Origin: Periplaneta americana | Lineage: Eukaryota; Arthropoda; Insecta; Blattodea; Blattidae | Direction of reading: 5' to 3' | DNA: 64,000 nt | NCBI RefSeq assembly: GCF_040183065.1 | Contig: NC_091125.1 | Location: 129,239,121-129,303,120 of the forward strand | Part shown: piece after piece, positions 21,241 to 32,946 of the stretch | How the letters are laid out: every line of letters begins with the position of its first letter | How positions within the stretch are numbered: the first letter of the stretch is position 1 | The notes under the pieces: generated by a model | The model's database searches: none | The model's input: the letters and a program-made list of their open reading frames with translations, nothing else | What the model was told of the DNA's origin: nothing | Position numbers and translations under genes: made by a program

Positions 21241-21379
21241 TAAAGGCTGGTCCACAATAAACCGGGAACGGAAACGACAACGAGAACGAGAACGGAAATA
21301 TTCTTAAAATAAATGTATTTAACATTATTTCCGTTCTCGTTCTCGTTTCCGTTCCCGGTTTATTGTGAACCAGGCTTTA
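21241..21379. mobile_element. Short palindromic MITE, ~56-bp arms
   Basis: TAAAGGCTGGTCCACAATAA begins the element and its complement ends it; the arms continue through ACCGGGAACGGAAACGA and GAACGAGAACGGAAAT with few mismatches and a ~25-bp A/T centre. TA at each tip could be the target. Noncoding. Confidence 0.85.
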
Positions 21380-21419
21380 CTTAGCGTCGAAAATAAGCGT
21401 GGACGAGAAATGCCTAGAG

Positions 21420-22282
21420 CAGGCCTGCACAAACAGCACTCAACGAGCGCGCGCGCTCCTTCGGAGCGGGAGAGCGGTGTTTACCGCTCGCCGAAACGGA
21501 GAGGAAGATACGTCAGAATGACATAGACTTGCTATAGGTAGAGGAGAGGGAAACGACCACTCAGCTATCTACTAGTAGTGAGTGCAGTGTGTAGGCCTAT
21601 TATCAGTAACTGTTTCACGTTGCGTACCTACTGCTACAGTACAGTATGGAGTAATCTAATAGACGGAACATAACATTTAACATTTAACGATTTACAGCTC
21701 GAACTTATTGATCTTCAATGTGACCTAAGGGCTAAAGATCGTTTGAATAATACTACTAGCCTGGTTGAGTTTTACAAGACTAAACATTAGCAATAATAAC
21801 CACGACTACACAGGCTGGCTGTGAAAATTATTGCTATGTTTGGCTCAACATTTATATTTGTGAGCAACTGTTTTCTATAATCAACTTTAATAAAGGCAGA
21901 CATCGAACATCTGTAACTGATGTTTCATTACGATCAGTAGGCTACTGTTCCTTTCAGCTGCCAACAGCATAAAACCTCGTTTTGATGTACTGATAAATAA
22001 AAATATAACAAAATGATATTGTACATTTAAGTAGCTATAGAATTTCTATTACTTCTGTAAAATAAATATTTCTTTATTAATTAATAATAGTCCAAGATAG
22101 TTTTGCAAACACTGAACGGGAATTCATTTCATAAACACTGGTAGTAGTACTTCCTTCTGTGTACATTTTGTACGAGATCCACCCCTTTTTCCAGTCCACC
22201 CTTATACAGAGGGCAGCTAATATCTGCATTCCGCTCATGAGCTGTGAGCCGGCTCGGAGAGCGCAAACCTTGTGCAGGCCTG
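21420..22282. mobile_element. Non-autonomous hAT element, 863 bp
   Basis: Begins CAGGCCTGCACAA and ends with its exact complement, a 13-bp perfect TIR. GCCTAGAG occurs at 21412-21419 and 22283-22290 as a perfect 8-bp TSD. An 8-bp TSD with CAG-starting TIRs is the hAT signature. Subterminal regions are GC-rich (GAGCGCGCGCGCTCC on the left, GAGCCGGCTCGGAGAGCGC on the right). The interior is A/T-rich and carries no transposase. Confidence 0.93.
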
Positions 22283-22290
22283 GCCTAGAG

Positions 22291-22549
22291 CCAAATCGTT
22301 TGTTTTCATGTGTTGCCCCGGAAGAGAACACCAAACAGCGTGTCTCATCGTTTATAAATTTTAATGAGATAGTTTTCATCATTATCATGAGCAACAAGAT
22401 ATAGGGCACTTGATCTGTTCTGTCACTAGGAAAACATTTTCTATTATTGAAGATCTAGTTTATTGAACCCTATTTTACCATTGGATCATTAGGACATACA
22501 GACTAATGCACTTAAGTATTTAGGCTAATACATTTATGTACCGGTATTT
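22291..22549. other. No gene seen
   Basis: Short unique stretch between the hAT element and LINE remnants. Confidence 0.4.
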
Positions 22550-22680
22550 TTAAAGTCATCTTCCCATCTTCTCCTCGGTCTTCCAATCTCTCTTGTTCCA
22601 GTAGGTCTAGAATACAAAAGTTTTCTGGGAATTCTGCCGTCATCCATCCGTATTTATATGTTCAAATCAGTATCTTTTTT
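22550..22680 (-). pseudogene. RTE-like LINE tail fragment
   Basis: Minus-strand frame RMDDGRIPRKLLYSRPTG followed by [10 protein letters not shown], the C-terminal signature of RTE-like elements, but with sequence distinct from LINE-A. Very short. Confidence 0.6.
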
Positions 22681-22727
22681 GATTTACTATTCTTTCTGTT
22701 AATACGTTCCCTGCGTTTCGGCCCACA

Positions 22728-23126
22728 TTGTGCTCCGATACATACAGTATGTTTCCTCTCCATCGTCATCTACTTCGACAACTTTCCGAAACTGTGTCTG
22801 TCTGTCTGTGGCTCCGACTTAAAGAACGTAGAACTTTACACTCTTTGTCTTTACTCTTTCGAATTCTGCACACTTCAACACCAAATTACCTTTCGTCTCG
22901 TTTCTCTTATCTATACTCTAACCACGACGTAAATACCAGATCACTTATCTGCGGCGCGTTAAGTATACCTCTTCATAGAACATCTCGTTATTCATCATCT
23001 TTTACAGTATCCACCTCGCGACAATGGAATTCCCTGTCACAAAGTATTAGGGGCTGCAAGACAATAAACACTTTTAAAAACAGCTTAAAAGATAACTTTC
23101 TTAGCAATTCACTCCAATCATACTGA
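22728..23126 (+). pseudogene. LINE-C protein C-terminus
   Basis: A 132-codon open frame with LKERRTLHSLSLLFRILHTS and RHTSRYSSSFTVSTSRQWNS and ending ...LSNSLQSY. R-R-x-x-H ... LYxIL ... SxRQWNSLP is the post-RT C-terminal region shared by Jockey/CR1-type non-LTR elements. The upstream RT is missing. The 3' untranslated region runs to 23765 and is split by SINE-2. A minus-strand copy of the same family is at 25290-26118. The frame has no introns and contains a plausible stop, so this end was intact when inserted; the element itself is 5'-truncated. Confidence 0.8.
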
Positions 23127-23717
23127 CTTAAACTATCACTGTCTACATTGTTACTCCTTCCTTTAGACATGCATCCTGATAGTGCTGTATTTTCAAAATT
23201 GTCTCATAATAATCTCTTTCTATTATCTAACATTATTTGAAATATATTAACATTCTATGTATTTTAGCTTAATTCTGCTACATAGTTTATATTTCAGTGT
23301 TTAATTAATAGTTCATAGTATTTTGTTGTTTAATTCGTAAATAACTCTTGTATACATGTAGCTCATCTAAATCAAATTGTTGAAATGTTAAATGTTATGT
23401 TTCATTTAACGACGCTCGCAACTGCAGAGGTTATATCAGCGTCGCCGGATGTGCCGGAATTTTGTCCCGCAGGAGTTCTTTTACATGCCAGTAAATCTAC
23501 TGACACGAGCCTGTCGCATTTAAGTACACTTAAATGCCATCGGCCTGGCCCGGGATCGAACCCGCAACCTTGGGCATAAAAGGCCAGTGCTATATTAAAT
23601 CGCCAACCAGGTTGACCAAATTGTTGAATTCTTTGTATGTTCGTACTATGTATGTATACTTTTTGCTGGTTGAGTGGAAGAGAAGGCTTACGGCCTTAAC
23701 TCTGCCAGCTAAAATAA

Positions 23718-23765
<48 letters not shown>
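23127..23765 (+). mobile_element. LINE-C 3' UTR and (ATT)n tail, split by SINE-2
   Basis: From the LINE-C stop codon the sequence continues through SINE-2 (23385-23616) into GTTGAGTGGAAGAGAAGGCT, CGGCCTTAACTCTGCCAG and (ATT)n at 23720-23765, the end shared with 14570-14762. Confidence 0.8.
23385..23616 (-). mobile_element. SINE-2 inside LINE-C, 12-bp TSD
   Basis: Minus-strand SINE-2, 232 bp, with both ends complete. CAAATTGTTGAA lies at 23373-23384 and 23617-23628. The insertion postdates the LINE-C copy it interrupts. Confidence 0.93.
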
Positions 23766-25289
23766 TCGTCAAATTTCATGATAAAAAGTTTTATTGGTAC
23801 ACATTTGTTCAGTACGATTCATTTATTCATACATAGTTTTCTGCCAAAGGGCAGGTCTTTCACTGCAAACCTAGCATTCTACAATCTTTCTTATTTCTTT
23901 TTTACATACCTCTTAGTTTCCGCATATGATCCATATGTCTTAATGTTGCATATAAATTACTTAATTTACTTAAGTCTTTCGCATGATTTGAGGAAATACT
24001 ACAAACAGGAATGCCACTAGTAACGTGACAAAGAACGAAATTGTTGCGAAACACAACATGTACCATCTTTATGATACAATTTTTAATCATGTATAATATA
24101 ACTATGTTATTTCAGGGCCGGCTATTTTGGATCATAGCGTGCGTTGTTAGTTATGCAACAGCGCATCTGACGATGTCCTTGAAACCTAAACCCACAGAAC
24201 AAGCACACGTGACACACACACACCTATTCCCTACAAAAGAGAATTAGATTCTGAGCAATTCAGTGTAGGGAATCGAACACGGATCCTACAATTTCATAGC
24301 CGGAAGCGTTGGCACTTGAGCCTTAAGTCTTGCGAAGGAGTTTCATTACTGTAATCTTAAATTCCCGTCATGCAAGTCACTATATGCCGTCATGTCATTT
24401 CCCGCGTTAAAACTCGTCTTGTTGTCTCGTTTCTTCTGCTCACGAATGTAGGTCGCCGTCGATAATTCTTTTTTTAACTTACATAAATGAAGGATGAGTT
24501 ACACGCTACAGTTTTAAATCGTCGTTTTGGCAACAACGTATCTCATTCAACACAACACAACGGTGTGCGAGGTGGGGCCCACTACTGTTACGTCACAAAG
24601 CTGACATCAACACATCGCCACTCGTGGGGACACGCCCCCGCTCTCTGACCGCTATTGTACTGACTCTGCTTCGATGCTTCTTTTATTTGTTTATCTCTTC
24701 GTACCATTTAGAGCACTTCCTTCGAATCCCTGACATCCCCAGCTAACTTGCTAAGGTAAAGTGCTCCGTCGATTATAGGAGAAAGCCAATCGCGGGCTAA
24801 GAATGACAAGGGTCTATCTAACATTTCTAGCAAAATTGAGATTTTTGTTGCATTAAATTCTTCTACTTCATAGCTATCTACCATATAGGCCTAAATTGTA
24901 TGTTGATATCTCAGTTATTGTTCGTGATAAAGTTAGTTTGAAAAGGTTCTTATTTGCATTGATTCTATTAACAACCAAACTTTTAAAATGCTCTCCTGTA
25001 AAATTTACTAAACACTAGATGGAACTCTGTCATTCTGAACCCTCGCAATGTAACACGCGGAGCAAGTCCCCTACAATCGGTAAGCATCGTATTTAGGTAG
25101 AGCATGGAAATCAAGAAGTATGCCTATTATGGATAGTAAAAGATCTATCATACGGGAATCCGTATTTAAGAGTTGTTAATTCATTATAAAAAGTGAATTT
25201 GATACAACGTTAATACAGATAACGTATTATATTGTAAATAAACATATACACTAATTACATTAAATAAATAAGTAAATAAGGGAGTAAAT
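23766..25289. other. No gene seen; weak tRNA-like motif
   Basis: Minus-strand GTGTTCGATTCCCTA at about 24262-24276 is B-box-like and may mark another SINE relic. The 24570-24660 patch is relatively GC-rich (CACGCCCCCGCTCTC) without a recognised product. Confidence 0.3.
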
Positions 25290-25294
25290 AAGTA

Positions 25295-25337
<43 letters not shown>

Positions 25338-26118
25338 GCTTTATTTAACCTGGCAGAGTTAAGGCCGTAAGGTCTTCTCTTACACTCAACCAGGATTAAA
25401 ACTTGCTTACATAGTTGAACATAAAACTGGATCAGAATTAAGTAATTACACACTGATACAATTTAGGTACATAATGAGATCAAAAGAAGTAGTTACATAA
25501 AAATTTACCTCATAAAATAAAAATGAACATAGTGGAATACATATTAATGTTGTTAGAATCAATACGAATCACATAAAAACAGAAGTCGATAAATCAATAA
25601 AAAAATGTACACAGTAAAAATAAAAATAAACACATTAGTACACATATTAGTATTAGATTACAATTACGTAGGATTTACATAATTAAACCAGAAACCGACA
25701 ATTGAATAAAATGTATACAAAAAATAGATTAATAATAAAAAAACAACACAGTGGGATACATATTGGTGTTAAGTGATAAATAAACACGATTTAGATAATA
25801 AAAATAAGAAACAAAAAAAATAAATACAGTGGAACACATTCCATTAAATATTTGCAACGCGTTAGGTCTGGCAACTCATCATTAGATATTTTTCTAATTT
25901 AAATTTAAAGGAAATTAAAGTTCGGCAGCCCTTGACTTCAGGCGGCAGATAATTCCAGTGACGAGAAGTAGTAACAGTGAAAGATGAAGAATAAGAGATG
26001 ATGTGTGGAATGGTATTTCTGGCGTGTTATCATATTGTGACCGAGTATTTAAGTTATGACACCGAGAAAGACTGTGGAATCGGACAGATAAGTAAGAGGG
26101 AGTAGAGGTGTGCAAAAT
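25290..26118 (-). pseudogene. LINE-C copy, minus strand, 5'-truncated
   Basis: Minus strand: LHTSTPSYLSVRFHSLSRCH ... NTRS ... SSLILHLSLLLL-like decayed C-terminus at 25915-26115, then a long A/T-rich 3' UTR and the LINE-C end CGGCCTTAACTCTGCCAGG at about 25360, finishing in (AAT)n at 25297-25336. TAAATAAATAAGTAAAT occurs at 25261-25277 and 26147-26163, near but not flush with the ends; it may be a TSD in simple-sequence DNA. Confidence 0.75.
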
Positions 26119-26124
26119 TCGGTA

Positions 26125-26220
26125 CTTAAGTACCTAAGTACCTAAGTAAATAAATAAGTAAATCGATCGATAATTAAACAAGTAAATAAATACATAAACA
26201 AGTAAATAAATAATTAGATA
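26125..26220. repeat. (AAAT/AAGT)n simple repeats
   Basis: TACCTAAG repeats followed by mixed AAAT and AAGT units. Confidence 0.9.
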
Positions 26221-27116
26221 AATATTACCTTAAACTTTTCAGCAATATCATTAATATCTGCGCCGTTTTCAAAGCGTTGAGTAATATTTACTTTGTGAGA
26301 AATACTCAGACGTGAACATTTTGTGACATGATGCCTTGCCGATATGCGGGGCTTGGATTCTCGTCACAACAGACCACGTTGTACTGTTTTGCTGCTTTCT
26401 TTAGACTCAAATGCATTATGCTAAATCGGCGGAGCAGTGTAAAGAGTTGTCAGTGAGAATTTGGCAACCCGCTTGGGAAATTTCTAAGATTTTTCATAAG
26501 TCGTACGCGTAACGGCTGAGAATATTTAACAATTGTTTCATTATGTTCTTTCATTAATAACTAAAAAACTAAGGATTTTCGGACATATGTTTATATGAAC
26601 TTTTTTTCTTGTTTTGGTGTGAGGAACATGCCCCCGATGTTTGTGAAAGTATTTCTGAAACACCCTGTATTTTTTAATATATATTTTTTTTGTTTTTCTT
26701 AAAATCTACAAAATACCAGTATAATTGTAGCTAGTTTCTGAAGTTTGATAACATTATTTAAATATTTGACTTGCATATAAATTATGATAACAGAAGCTGT
26801 TTTTAACAGTTAAATCCTATTACGCTCTAGTTTAGCCTTAGCTGAGCTGTTATGACTGGTAACTGAAACGTGAAAAGAATTTGGGTGTTGGCACTGTGAA
26901 CCCACACTCTGCACTATTGTTACCGCTAAGAGGAATCTGATGCTATTCTACTATTAGTAATGAAAACATCTCGCTAGCCAGTGATTCACCAGTCATTTGT
27001 GATGGAAATGCTATTTCGGAGTCTCATTCTGATTCACCGGCAGATTTCAATGACACATCATCTTCAACAATTTCACAGAATGTTATCGGAAGATACCACA
27101 CAACTCAGAGTGGGTG
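26221..27116. other. No gene seen
   Basis: Unique A/T-rich DNA; AACACCCTGTATTTTTTAAT near 26660 resembles element termini but no partner was found. Confidence 0.35.
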
Positions 27117-27190
27117 GCTCAGTGGTAGCATACTAGATTCATTTCCGGGAGGTCCCGGGTTCGATCGCCTGGTTCCGTCGAATCTAGTCT
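27117..27190 (+). mobile_element. tRNA-like SINE head
   Basis: GTGGGTGGCTCAGTGGTAGC contains an A-box-like TGGCTCAGTGG, and GGTCCCGGGTTCGATCGCC the B box, about 55 bases apart. The head is followed by TTTTTTCTTGAGTGAATTG and A/T-rich sequence, not by a tRNA terminator. A family distinct from SINE-1 to SINE-4. Confidence 0.6.
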
Positions 27191-27505
27191 AGGTTTTTTC
27201 TTGAGTGAATTGTTTATTTATTTATTTTTATTTAATTTAAATTTAAATATACAGAATAAAGAATATAATTACAAAACAAACAAGAGAAATAGAAATAAAA
27301 TAATACAATCAATATAAAAAAAAGGAGATACAGTAGTATTAACAAAATTTGAGACCGAAAGAGCAGTCCTCGTGTTAGGTCGCAGTTCAGATATAATATT
27401 AATAGGCCTATAAGAGAATATAAAATAAAATAAAATAGGAAATAAAATTAAAATTACAGTTACAGAAATGATATAATACAATATTGATATAAGAGAAATA
27501 TAGAA

Positions 27506-27507
<2 letters not shown>

Positions 27508-27560
<53 letters not shown>
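27508..27560. repeat. (AAT)n microsatellite
   Basis: About 17 AAT units. Confidence 0.95.
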
Positions 27561-27561
<1 letters not shown>

Positions 27562-27893
27562 AAATAAATAAGTAATATAAAATAGGAATATAACTAATTC
27601 TCAGTCGAATAAAAGTTGATACCGGAATGGACCCTAATTAACACGAAGTAGTAGACGTAGTACAACAGTGCATTCTCAATAGTAAACTAAAGACAGTCGC
27701 GATATGATCTGGCAGTTAAAATTAAAGTGACTGTAAATAAATACAGACAAAAAACTTTGAGTGGCGGACCATAAAATGACACACCCAGAAGAGTGTCCGA
27801 TTCCACCCGTAATTTTCTCTAACCGTCAAGGCTGCAGAATCAACCACGAGCAGTAAGCTAACCTAACCTAAGAAAAGTAGTACATAGAGCAGT

Positions 27894-27962
27894 GGTTTTC
27901 AAAGTGGGGGTCGCGACCCTCTGGGATGTCGTGTAAAAAGTTGCGGGGGGTTGCGAGTTGGT
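27894..27962 (+). mobile_element. hAT-type left terminus
   Basis: CAGTGGTTTTCAAAGTGGGG followed by GTCGCGACCC is the widespread start of many animal hAT elements. The right partner (a CCACTG-ending complement) was not found within the window, so extent and TSD are unknown. Confidence 0.6.
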
Positions 27963-29112
27963 TTATAAACAGGAAAAGTAAGTTCATGCCCTAAAAACGT
28001 GAAGAATATGTATGCATTTATGCCGTAAAAATAGATAAATATGCTACAAAATATGCAATATCAATCTGAGATTATTTTAACAGAATAATAAGTTATAGGT
28101 AACCTACGTTTAGTCAAAACAAGCGCATTTTTCTGACCTTGACGTCGTGCAGCAAGCGCTAAGTATGGAAAGAGGAAGGGTTGTGTATATGAATAAGCAA
28201 CCTGTTGGATTAAGAAAATAGTGGTGCACAAACTTCAAATGGAACGTGAAATTTTATGTCTTTATTTTAATATGGCTTCTTTCTGTTTAATATTATCTAT
28301 ATTGTCTGTAAAACAAAAGTACAAACACTGGTTTCTTAATATTGCACTTTTGTTTTAAATGTTAATAACGTAATAGAGAGTTAAGAAGGAATAATCACTT
28401 AAATTCCATAGCAATATAATATTATACTGTATTAAGTGGATGAAACACATCATTCATAAAGAAAGTGATATTCCAAAGAAAGAGATTGAGTATGACATGA
28501 TAAGTTGGAATTGATATTGATGGTATCTTTAGTCCTACAAAAGTAATCAATAAACTAATGAAAACAATATTACAATACAAAGTAAAGTTACCTAGGTACT
28601 GTATATGTTTTAAGTGTAACTAATATTACATAACAAAACTCTTATTGCATTATGCTTTTAAGGTGATATTTGTGAGCAACTTCCTATCATCAGAATATTA
28701 AATTATTTTCTCTAAATCAGCTATAGAGCTGACATTTTTACAACACATGGACACGTTTCTTTTGCTTATGATGTAACAGTAGTTGCTTTAATTCATTTCC
28801 TTGCAAACAATTTCCATGCGAATATATTCAACATTTTCAATACACTATCTTCAGTAATACGTATATACGGTATATTAGATTTACGAAAACATTCTGTAAG
28901 GCTACTAATTAAGTAGGCCTATACCTGAAAATTTCACTTTTCTATACGAAAAGTTGAGAAAATATTTATTTTGAACAAAAAAATCAAACTTGTGAAAAAT
29001 GAGCATTAAAATTAAAACTTATATTCTTATAATGCACTTATACTTCTCAGTCAAATCTAAAAATTAATATGGATACAGTTTTAATAAGTTCTCTTCCCTT
29101 TATGTATTGAAT
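27963..29112. other. No gene seen; probably interior of a decayed hAT element
   Basis: A/T-rich DNA right of the hAT-type terminus at 27894. No transposase motif on either strand. The link to the terminus is by position only. Confidence 0.3.
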
Positions 29113-29135
29113 CAGTGCTGGGCATCCCTGAATAC
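29113..29135. mobile_element. Possible second hAT-type terminus
   Basis: CAGTGCTGGGCATCCCTGAA begins with the hAT-like CAGTG and lies 150 bp beyond the end of the minus-strand hAT frame at 29262, where the 3' terminus of that element would be expected. No partner found. Confidence 0.4.
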
Positions 29136-29261
29136 AGCTCGCACAAGCGGCATATACCCCCGCTATCGTCTGTCTCTTTCCTTTCCGCTGTAAAGCGCTC
29201 AGGCTCTCCTGGGCTCTAAAGCGCGCGCTTGCTCCTGTGGGCATCAATTGACATGCCTGGT

Positions 29262-29672
29262 TTAGTCTATGGATTTTGAAGTGCTTGCCTCATTGCTGAA
29301 TGCTCCGTTCATACTGTTACAGTTCACAACTAAGCAGTGACGTATGTTTTCTGTTGTCATTCTTCGCCTGTTGTCTCTCAGCATAGCTTTGTAGCGCGAA
29401 AAACTTCGTTCTACGTCACAAGAAGTAAGAGGGACTTGTACAAAAACTGTGAGCTGTTCTATAGAAAATTTGGTTGATTTTTGGGGTGTTTTTCCTTCGA
29501 GAATATCTTTAATTTCTTTAAGTTGATAATAGCCAGGTTTTTTGGGAAGAATATTTGCTGTTTTCTCGTTCACTTTATCTCCTACATTTCGTGGAACTGA
29601 TGTTAAACTGGATATTGTTCTATCGAAATCTGCTAAAGACTGCGGTAAAGGAATACCAATTGCTAACTTGAG
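29262..29672 (-). pseudogene. hAT transposase C-terminal fragment
   Basis: Minus-strand frame of about 137 codons without a start codon: LAIGIPLPQSLADFDRTISS, then FSIEQLTVFVQVPLTSCDVERSF (given here only as far as its key residues VPLTSCDVERSFS), YKAMLRDNRRRMT and HCLVVNCNS. PLTSxDVERSFS followed by RxxxT-x-EN is the hAT dimerisation domain (Dimer_Tnp_hAT), which also carries the last catalytic glutamate. Everything N-terminal is missing beyond 29672. The frame is unbroken and fairly well preserved, so this is either a young fragment or an exon of a domesticated hAT-derived gene; the first is likelier. Confidence 0.8.
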
Positions 29673-31667
29673 AGGCTCCCTATGAGGGCGTCATGGTTAC
29701 GTTCAAAATTCATAAACGTAAATTAGTCGTGTCTACGAGGTTACACACCTTTAAAAATGGGGAAAGACAAATAATAGTACATTATGCAACGAGCCTATAA
29801 TGGTAGTAATTAAGACGCGAGTTTCATAATCTTCATACGAGCGTCTTAATTACCATTATAGTCAAGTTTCATACGACTTTTTATGCTCGACCATATTTAT
29901 AACTTGAAATTATTCATAAGTATTCATGTTATTCTTATCTGACTGAGGAGCGGAACTGACTTGTGCAATACCTCGTAAATTGTGAGATGTGCGCAGACGC
30001 GAAAGTATTTATTTTTTCCGAGAAACAAACGTCGAATTGACCTTGATATAATCTAGAGAGTAAAATAAACATTAATCGTGATAGAACCTTGAAATTGAAT
30101 TAGACATTGAAAAACGAGATGACAAATTGAATTTATTTGAATATTATTTACAATTAACGCTAATTATTATAGTAACAGTAATGACTTCATTTCAAATATA
30201 GGTGATTTATTGTGCAATTGGTGAAATGAATTTGCGGGAATGTGCTTTGTGATAGGCTGGAAGATGACGGTGAATTGATGTTAATTTGTGTGTGTTTTTT
30301 TTTCGACTGAGTTTAATATTGTATTTGAGATTTAAATTTTATTTTGGATCGATTGTTCAACATAACCTTCTGCGACAGTATTGGATTTCCAGCCTCCGTG
30401 ACGTTTCAATGTTGTGATGTCGCCGCCAGCGTCTACTAAAATTGTCGCAGAACTCCTGCGAAAACAGTTTTCTTTCGATTGCATATCCGAGAATAATCGA
30501 TACTTGCGCTTTCATATTGCTACAATGGTATTTTCTGATTGGTGGAACACCTGAACTTTAATGAATAGATGTACTTTAATGAGGTCCATTAAAGGGCTGC
30601 TACCAGGTGTATAATTACTACATTTCGGCATGGTCGAGCATAAACATACATAGTACACAATTTCCCTGCATAAATTTTAAAATATGATGCTTTTATAAAT
30701 AAAGGCAAAATATGCACTTTTATGCACAATAAAAGTAATATAAAAAATCGGTTTTTTAGACCAGTTAAGCTGGATGTTCCCCCTTAAGTAAGCATTATCT
30801 GTAGAATCAAGATAAAAGGTAGAACGCGATTAAACCCAGCCGATGTAAGAACGGATCGCAGTGCTGGTAATCCATTTTGCTTCGAAGTCGTAGTCTCTGA
30901 CGTCTTACAAAATGAATTTCAAGCACAGTAGTCTGTTCATAGCAGACTTTCACGAGCCATGGAGCAGACTGGGCTCGTACTCGTAGGCGATTGCACCGTG
31001 GTTCGCAAGCACCGATGATCTCAGCGGCTACACGCCTGACCTGACTCACATCGGCGATACCTGGTTCGGATCTCGGCCAAGGATTGTCGGGCTCTCTACA
31101 CAAGTGCCCACTCACTCACTGTCCATGGTCGTGCCGGCAGTCCCATCATCGTTAATTTCACTTCAGCATGATGCATAATTTCCTCTTCTATCTTTTTTTT
31201 AATCTATTAGTTCTATTTACGTCAGTTTCTGCTGTATGAATTATGACTTTCTGTCCTTTTTCTTTCATTATGTACCTAATTTCATCTTTCTTTCCTTATA
31301 GAGAGACTGTTTTTGCTTTTCTTTCGTTAATTTTTCTAATTATATATGCATTATAAAAGAGAAAGTATAGTGATTCTTTGAAGTTCCGATCTCGAGATGT
31401 TGGTAGTAATAAGCCACACGTTTTCAGCATTTGTTACATACAGTCTGATCCGTTTGGGTATGGATAATTTTAATTTATTATTATAAATAGTAGGAAAAAT
31501 TTCTTGCTGGTTATATTATGATTAAAAGATGGCAGTTTCCATATTTGACAATCAACAATGCATAATCTGAAAGAACAAATGAAAATCGTAGATGATTAAA
31601 ATATTAATTTTCGTTTTTACCTTAATTTGTTCCCGTTTTCTTCATTTTAAAATGTTTATTTTTTAAA
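29673..31667. other. No recognised gene; hairpin and a GC-richer patch
   Basis: Holds the palindrome at 29796-29861 and a 15-bp inverted pair TTTATGCTCGACCAT (29880) / ATGGTCGAGCATAAA (30632) that could be the ends of a ~760-bp element. At 30830-31130 a GC-richer patch has a 102-codon minus frame (with GIADVSQVRRVAAEI) that I do not recognise. Confidence 0.35.
29796..29861. repeat. Palindrome, ~22-bp arms
   Basis: TATAATGGTAGTAATTAAGA on the left pairs with TCTTAATTACCATTATA on the right, with GCG/CGC extending the stem and a ~20-base centre. Confidence 0.8.
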
Positions 31668-31673
31668 TCCTAT

Positions 31674-31744
<71 letters not shown>

Positions 31745-31788
31745 TCTATTCATTCATTCATTCATTCATTCATTCATTATGGCTAAAG
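31668..31788. repeat. (TTTA)n then (ATTC)n microsatellite
   Basis: About 20 TTTA units, one TCTA interruption, then about nine ATTC units. A poly-A run follows at 31790-31806. Confidence 0.97.
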
Positions 31789-32074
31789 CAAAAAAAAAAA
31801 AAAAAAGCGAATTCTATCACTACTAGCAGAGCGAAGCTGAAAGAGGCTTTAGTGTAATGAATAATATTGCCACTTGTGAAAGAAGTAAACTTACAGTCTC
31901 CCATTTGTCTAGTCTAGTTTAATGACTTATCGACAAGCGTATGAAACAATGGGACGCGGTCGTGTTTTTGTTATCTTGGCTAAGAAATCATAGTATCGCA
32001 GCTAATCTGAACCCATGAGTGAACGAATGGCAATTTGAGACCTATTTCAAAGATAAAACATTATTAGTCTATTA

Positions 32075-32077
<3 letters not shown>

Positions 32078-32111
<34 letters not shown>

Positions 32112-32391
32112 GGCTTTTAAGGAACCAGGAGGTTCATTGCCGCCCTCATATAAGCCCGGCATTGGTCCCTATCCTGAGCAAGATTAATCCAGTCTCTACC
32201 ATCATATCCCACTTCCCTCAAATCCATTTTAATATTATCTTCCCATCTACGTCTCGGCCTCCCCAAAGGTCTTTTTCCCTCAGGCCTCCCAACTAACACT
32301 CTATATGCATTTCTGTATTCGCCCATACGTGCTACATGTCCTGCCCATCTCAAACGTCTGGATTTTATGTTCCTAATTATGTCAGGCGAAG
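32078..32391 (-). pseudogene. LINE-A tail insertion with 15-bp TSD
   Basis: 314 bp, minus strand. Protein reads [20 protein letters not shown], then [30 protein letters not shown] and RAAMNL. The 3' end is (TAAG)n. ATTAGTCTATTATTA occurs at 32063-32077 and 32392-32406. Only the C-terminal ~80 codons were copied. Confidence 0.93.
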
Positions 32392-32406
32392 ATTAGTCTA
32401 TTATTA

Positions 32407-32946
32407 TTATTATTATTATTATTGTTGTTGTTGTTGTTGTAAAGTAACTATTGCTTTCCCCTTCCCATATTACGTAGGTCTATCTCTCCGCTGGCCACCC
32501 CACTTTTTTTGCGAGCCCTTCGTTAAATTATTGCCAGCACACCCCTGTAAACCCTCGTCACTGATTTTATCTACGCTGTCTTATCGCCATATTCATACTT
32601 CAAGAATTGGCACTTTTTAATCTGTACAGATGCCTCAAACTAGTAAGCTGTCTCGTTCGCGCAGGCGCATAGAGCACTTCTCCCCTACCACTGTCCGAAT
32701 ACTGCTGTGCACTGTGGACTAGAACGGTACAGCTCAGTTCTAATAACAGTTGAGAAGGCTGCATAGGGAGGGTACATCTTGAATACATTGTCAAGAGGTC
32801 AACTTTTCAGATAATATGACTATACCTGGTATCGGAGCCTAGGTGGGCCCCCTCCGTTAGCTCTACTACTTCCCCTCTCCAGGCAGCTTCCTAGTTTGAG
32901 GCATCTGTGTCTTCCTCTCTAACCATGTGGTCAAAATGGCGGTTAA
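32407..32946. other. (TTA)n(TTG)n tract, then no recognised gene
   Basis: A TTA/TTG compound microsatellite at 32400-32440. The following 500 bp have short frames on both strands without recognisable content. Confidence 0.4.

Noticed and set aside
30807..31115. 102-codon minus-strand frame with RRVAAEIIGACEPRC
   Set aside because: Arginine-rich, GC-driven, with no recognised motif or splice context; kept only as an unassigned GC-rich patch.
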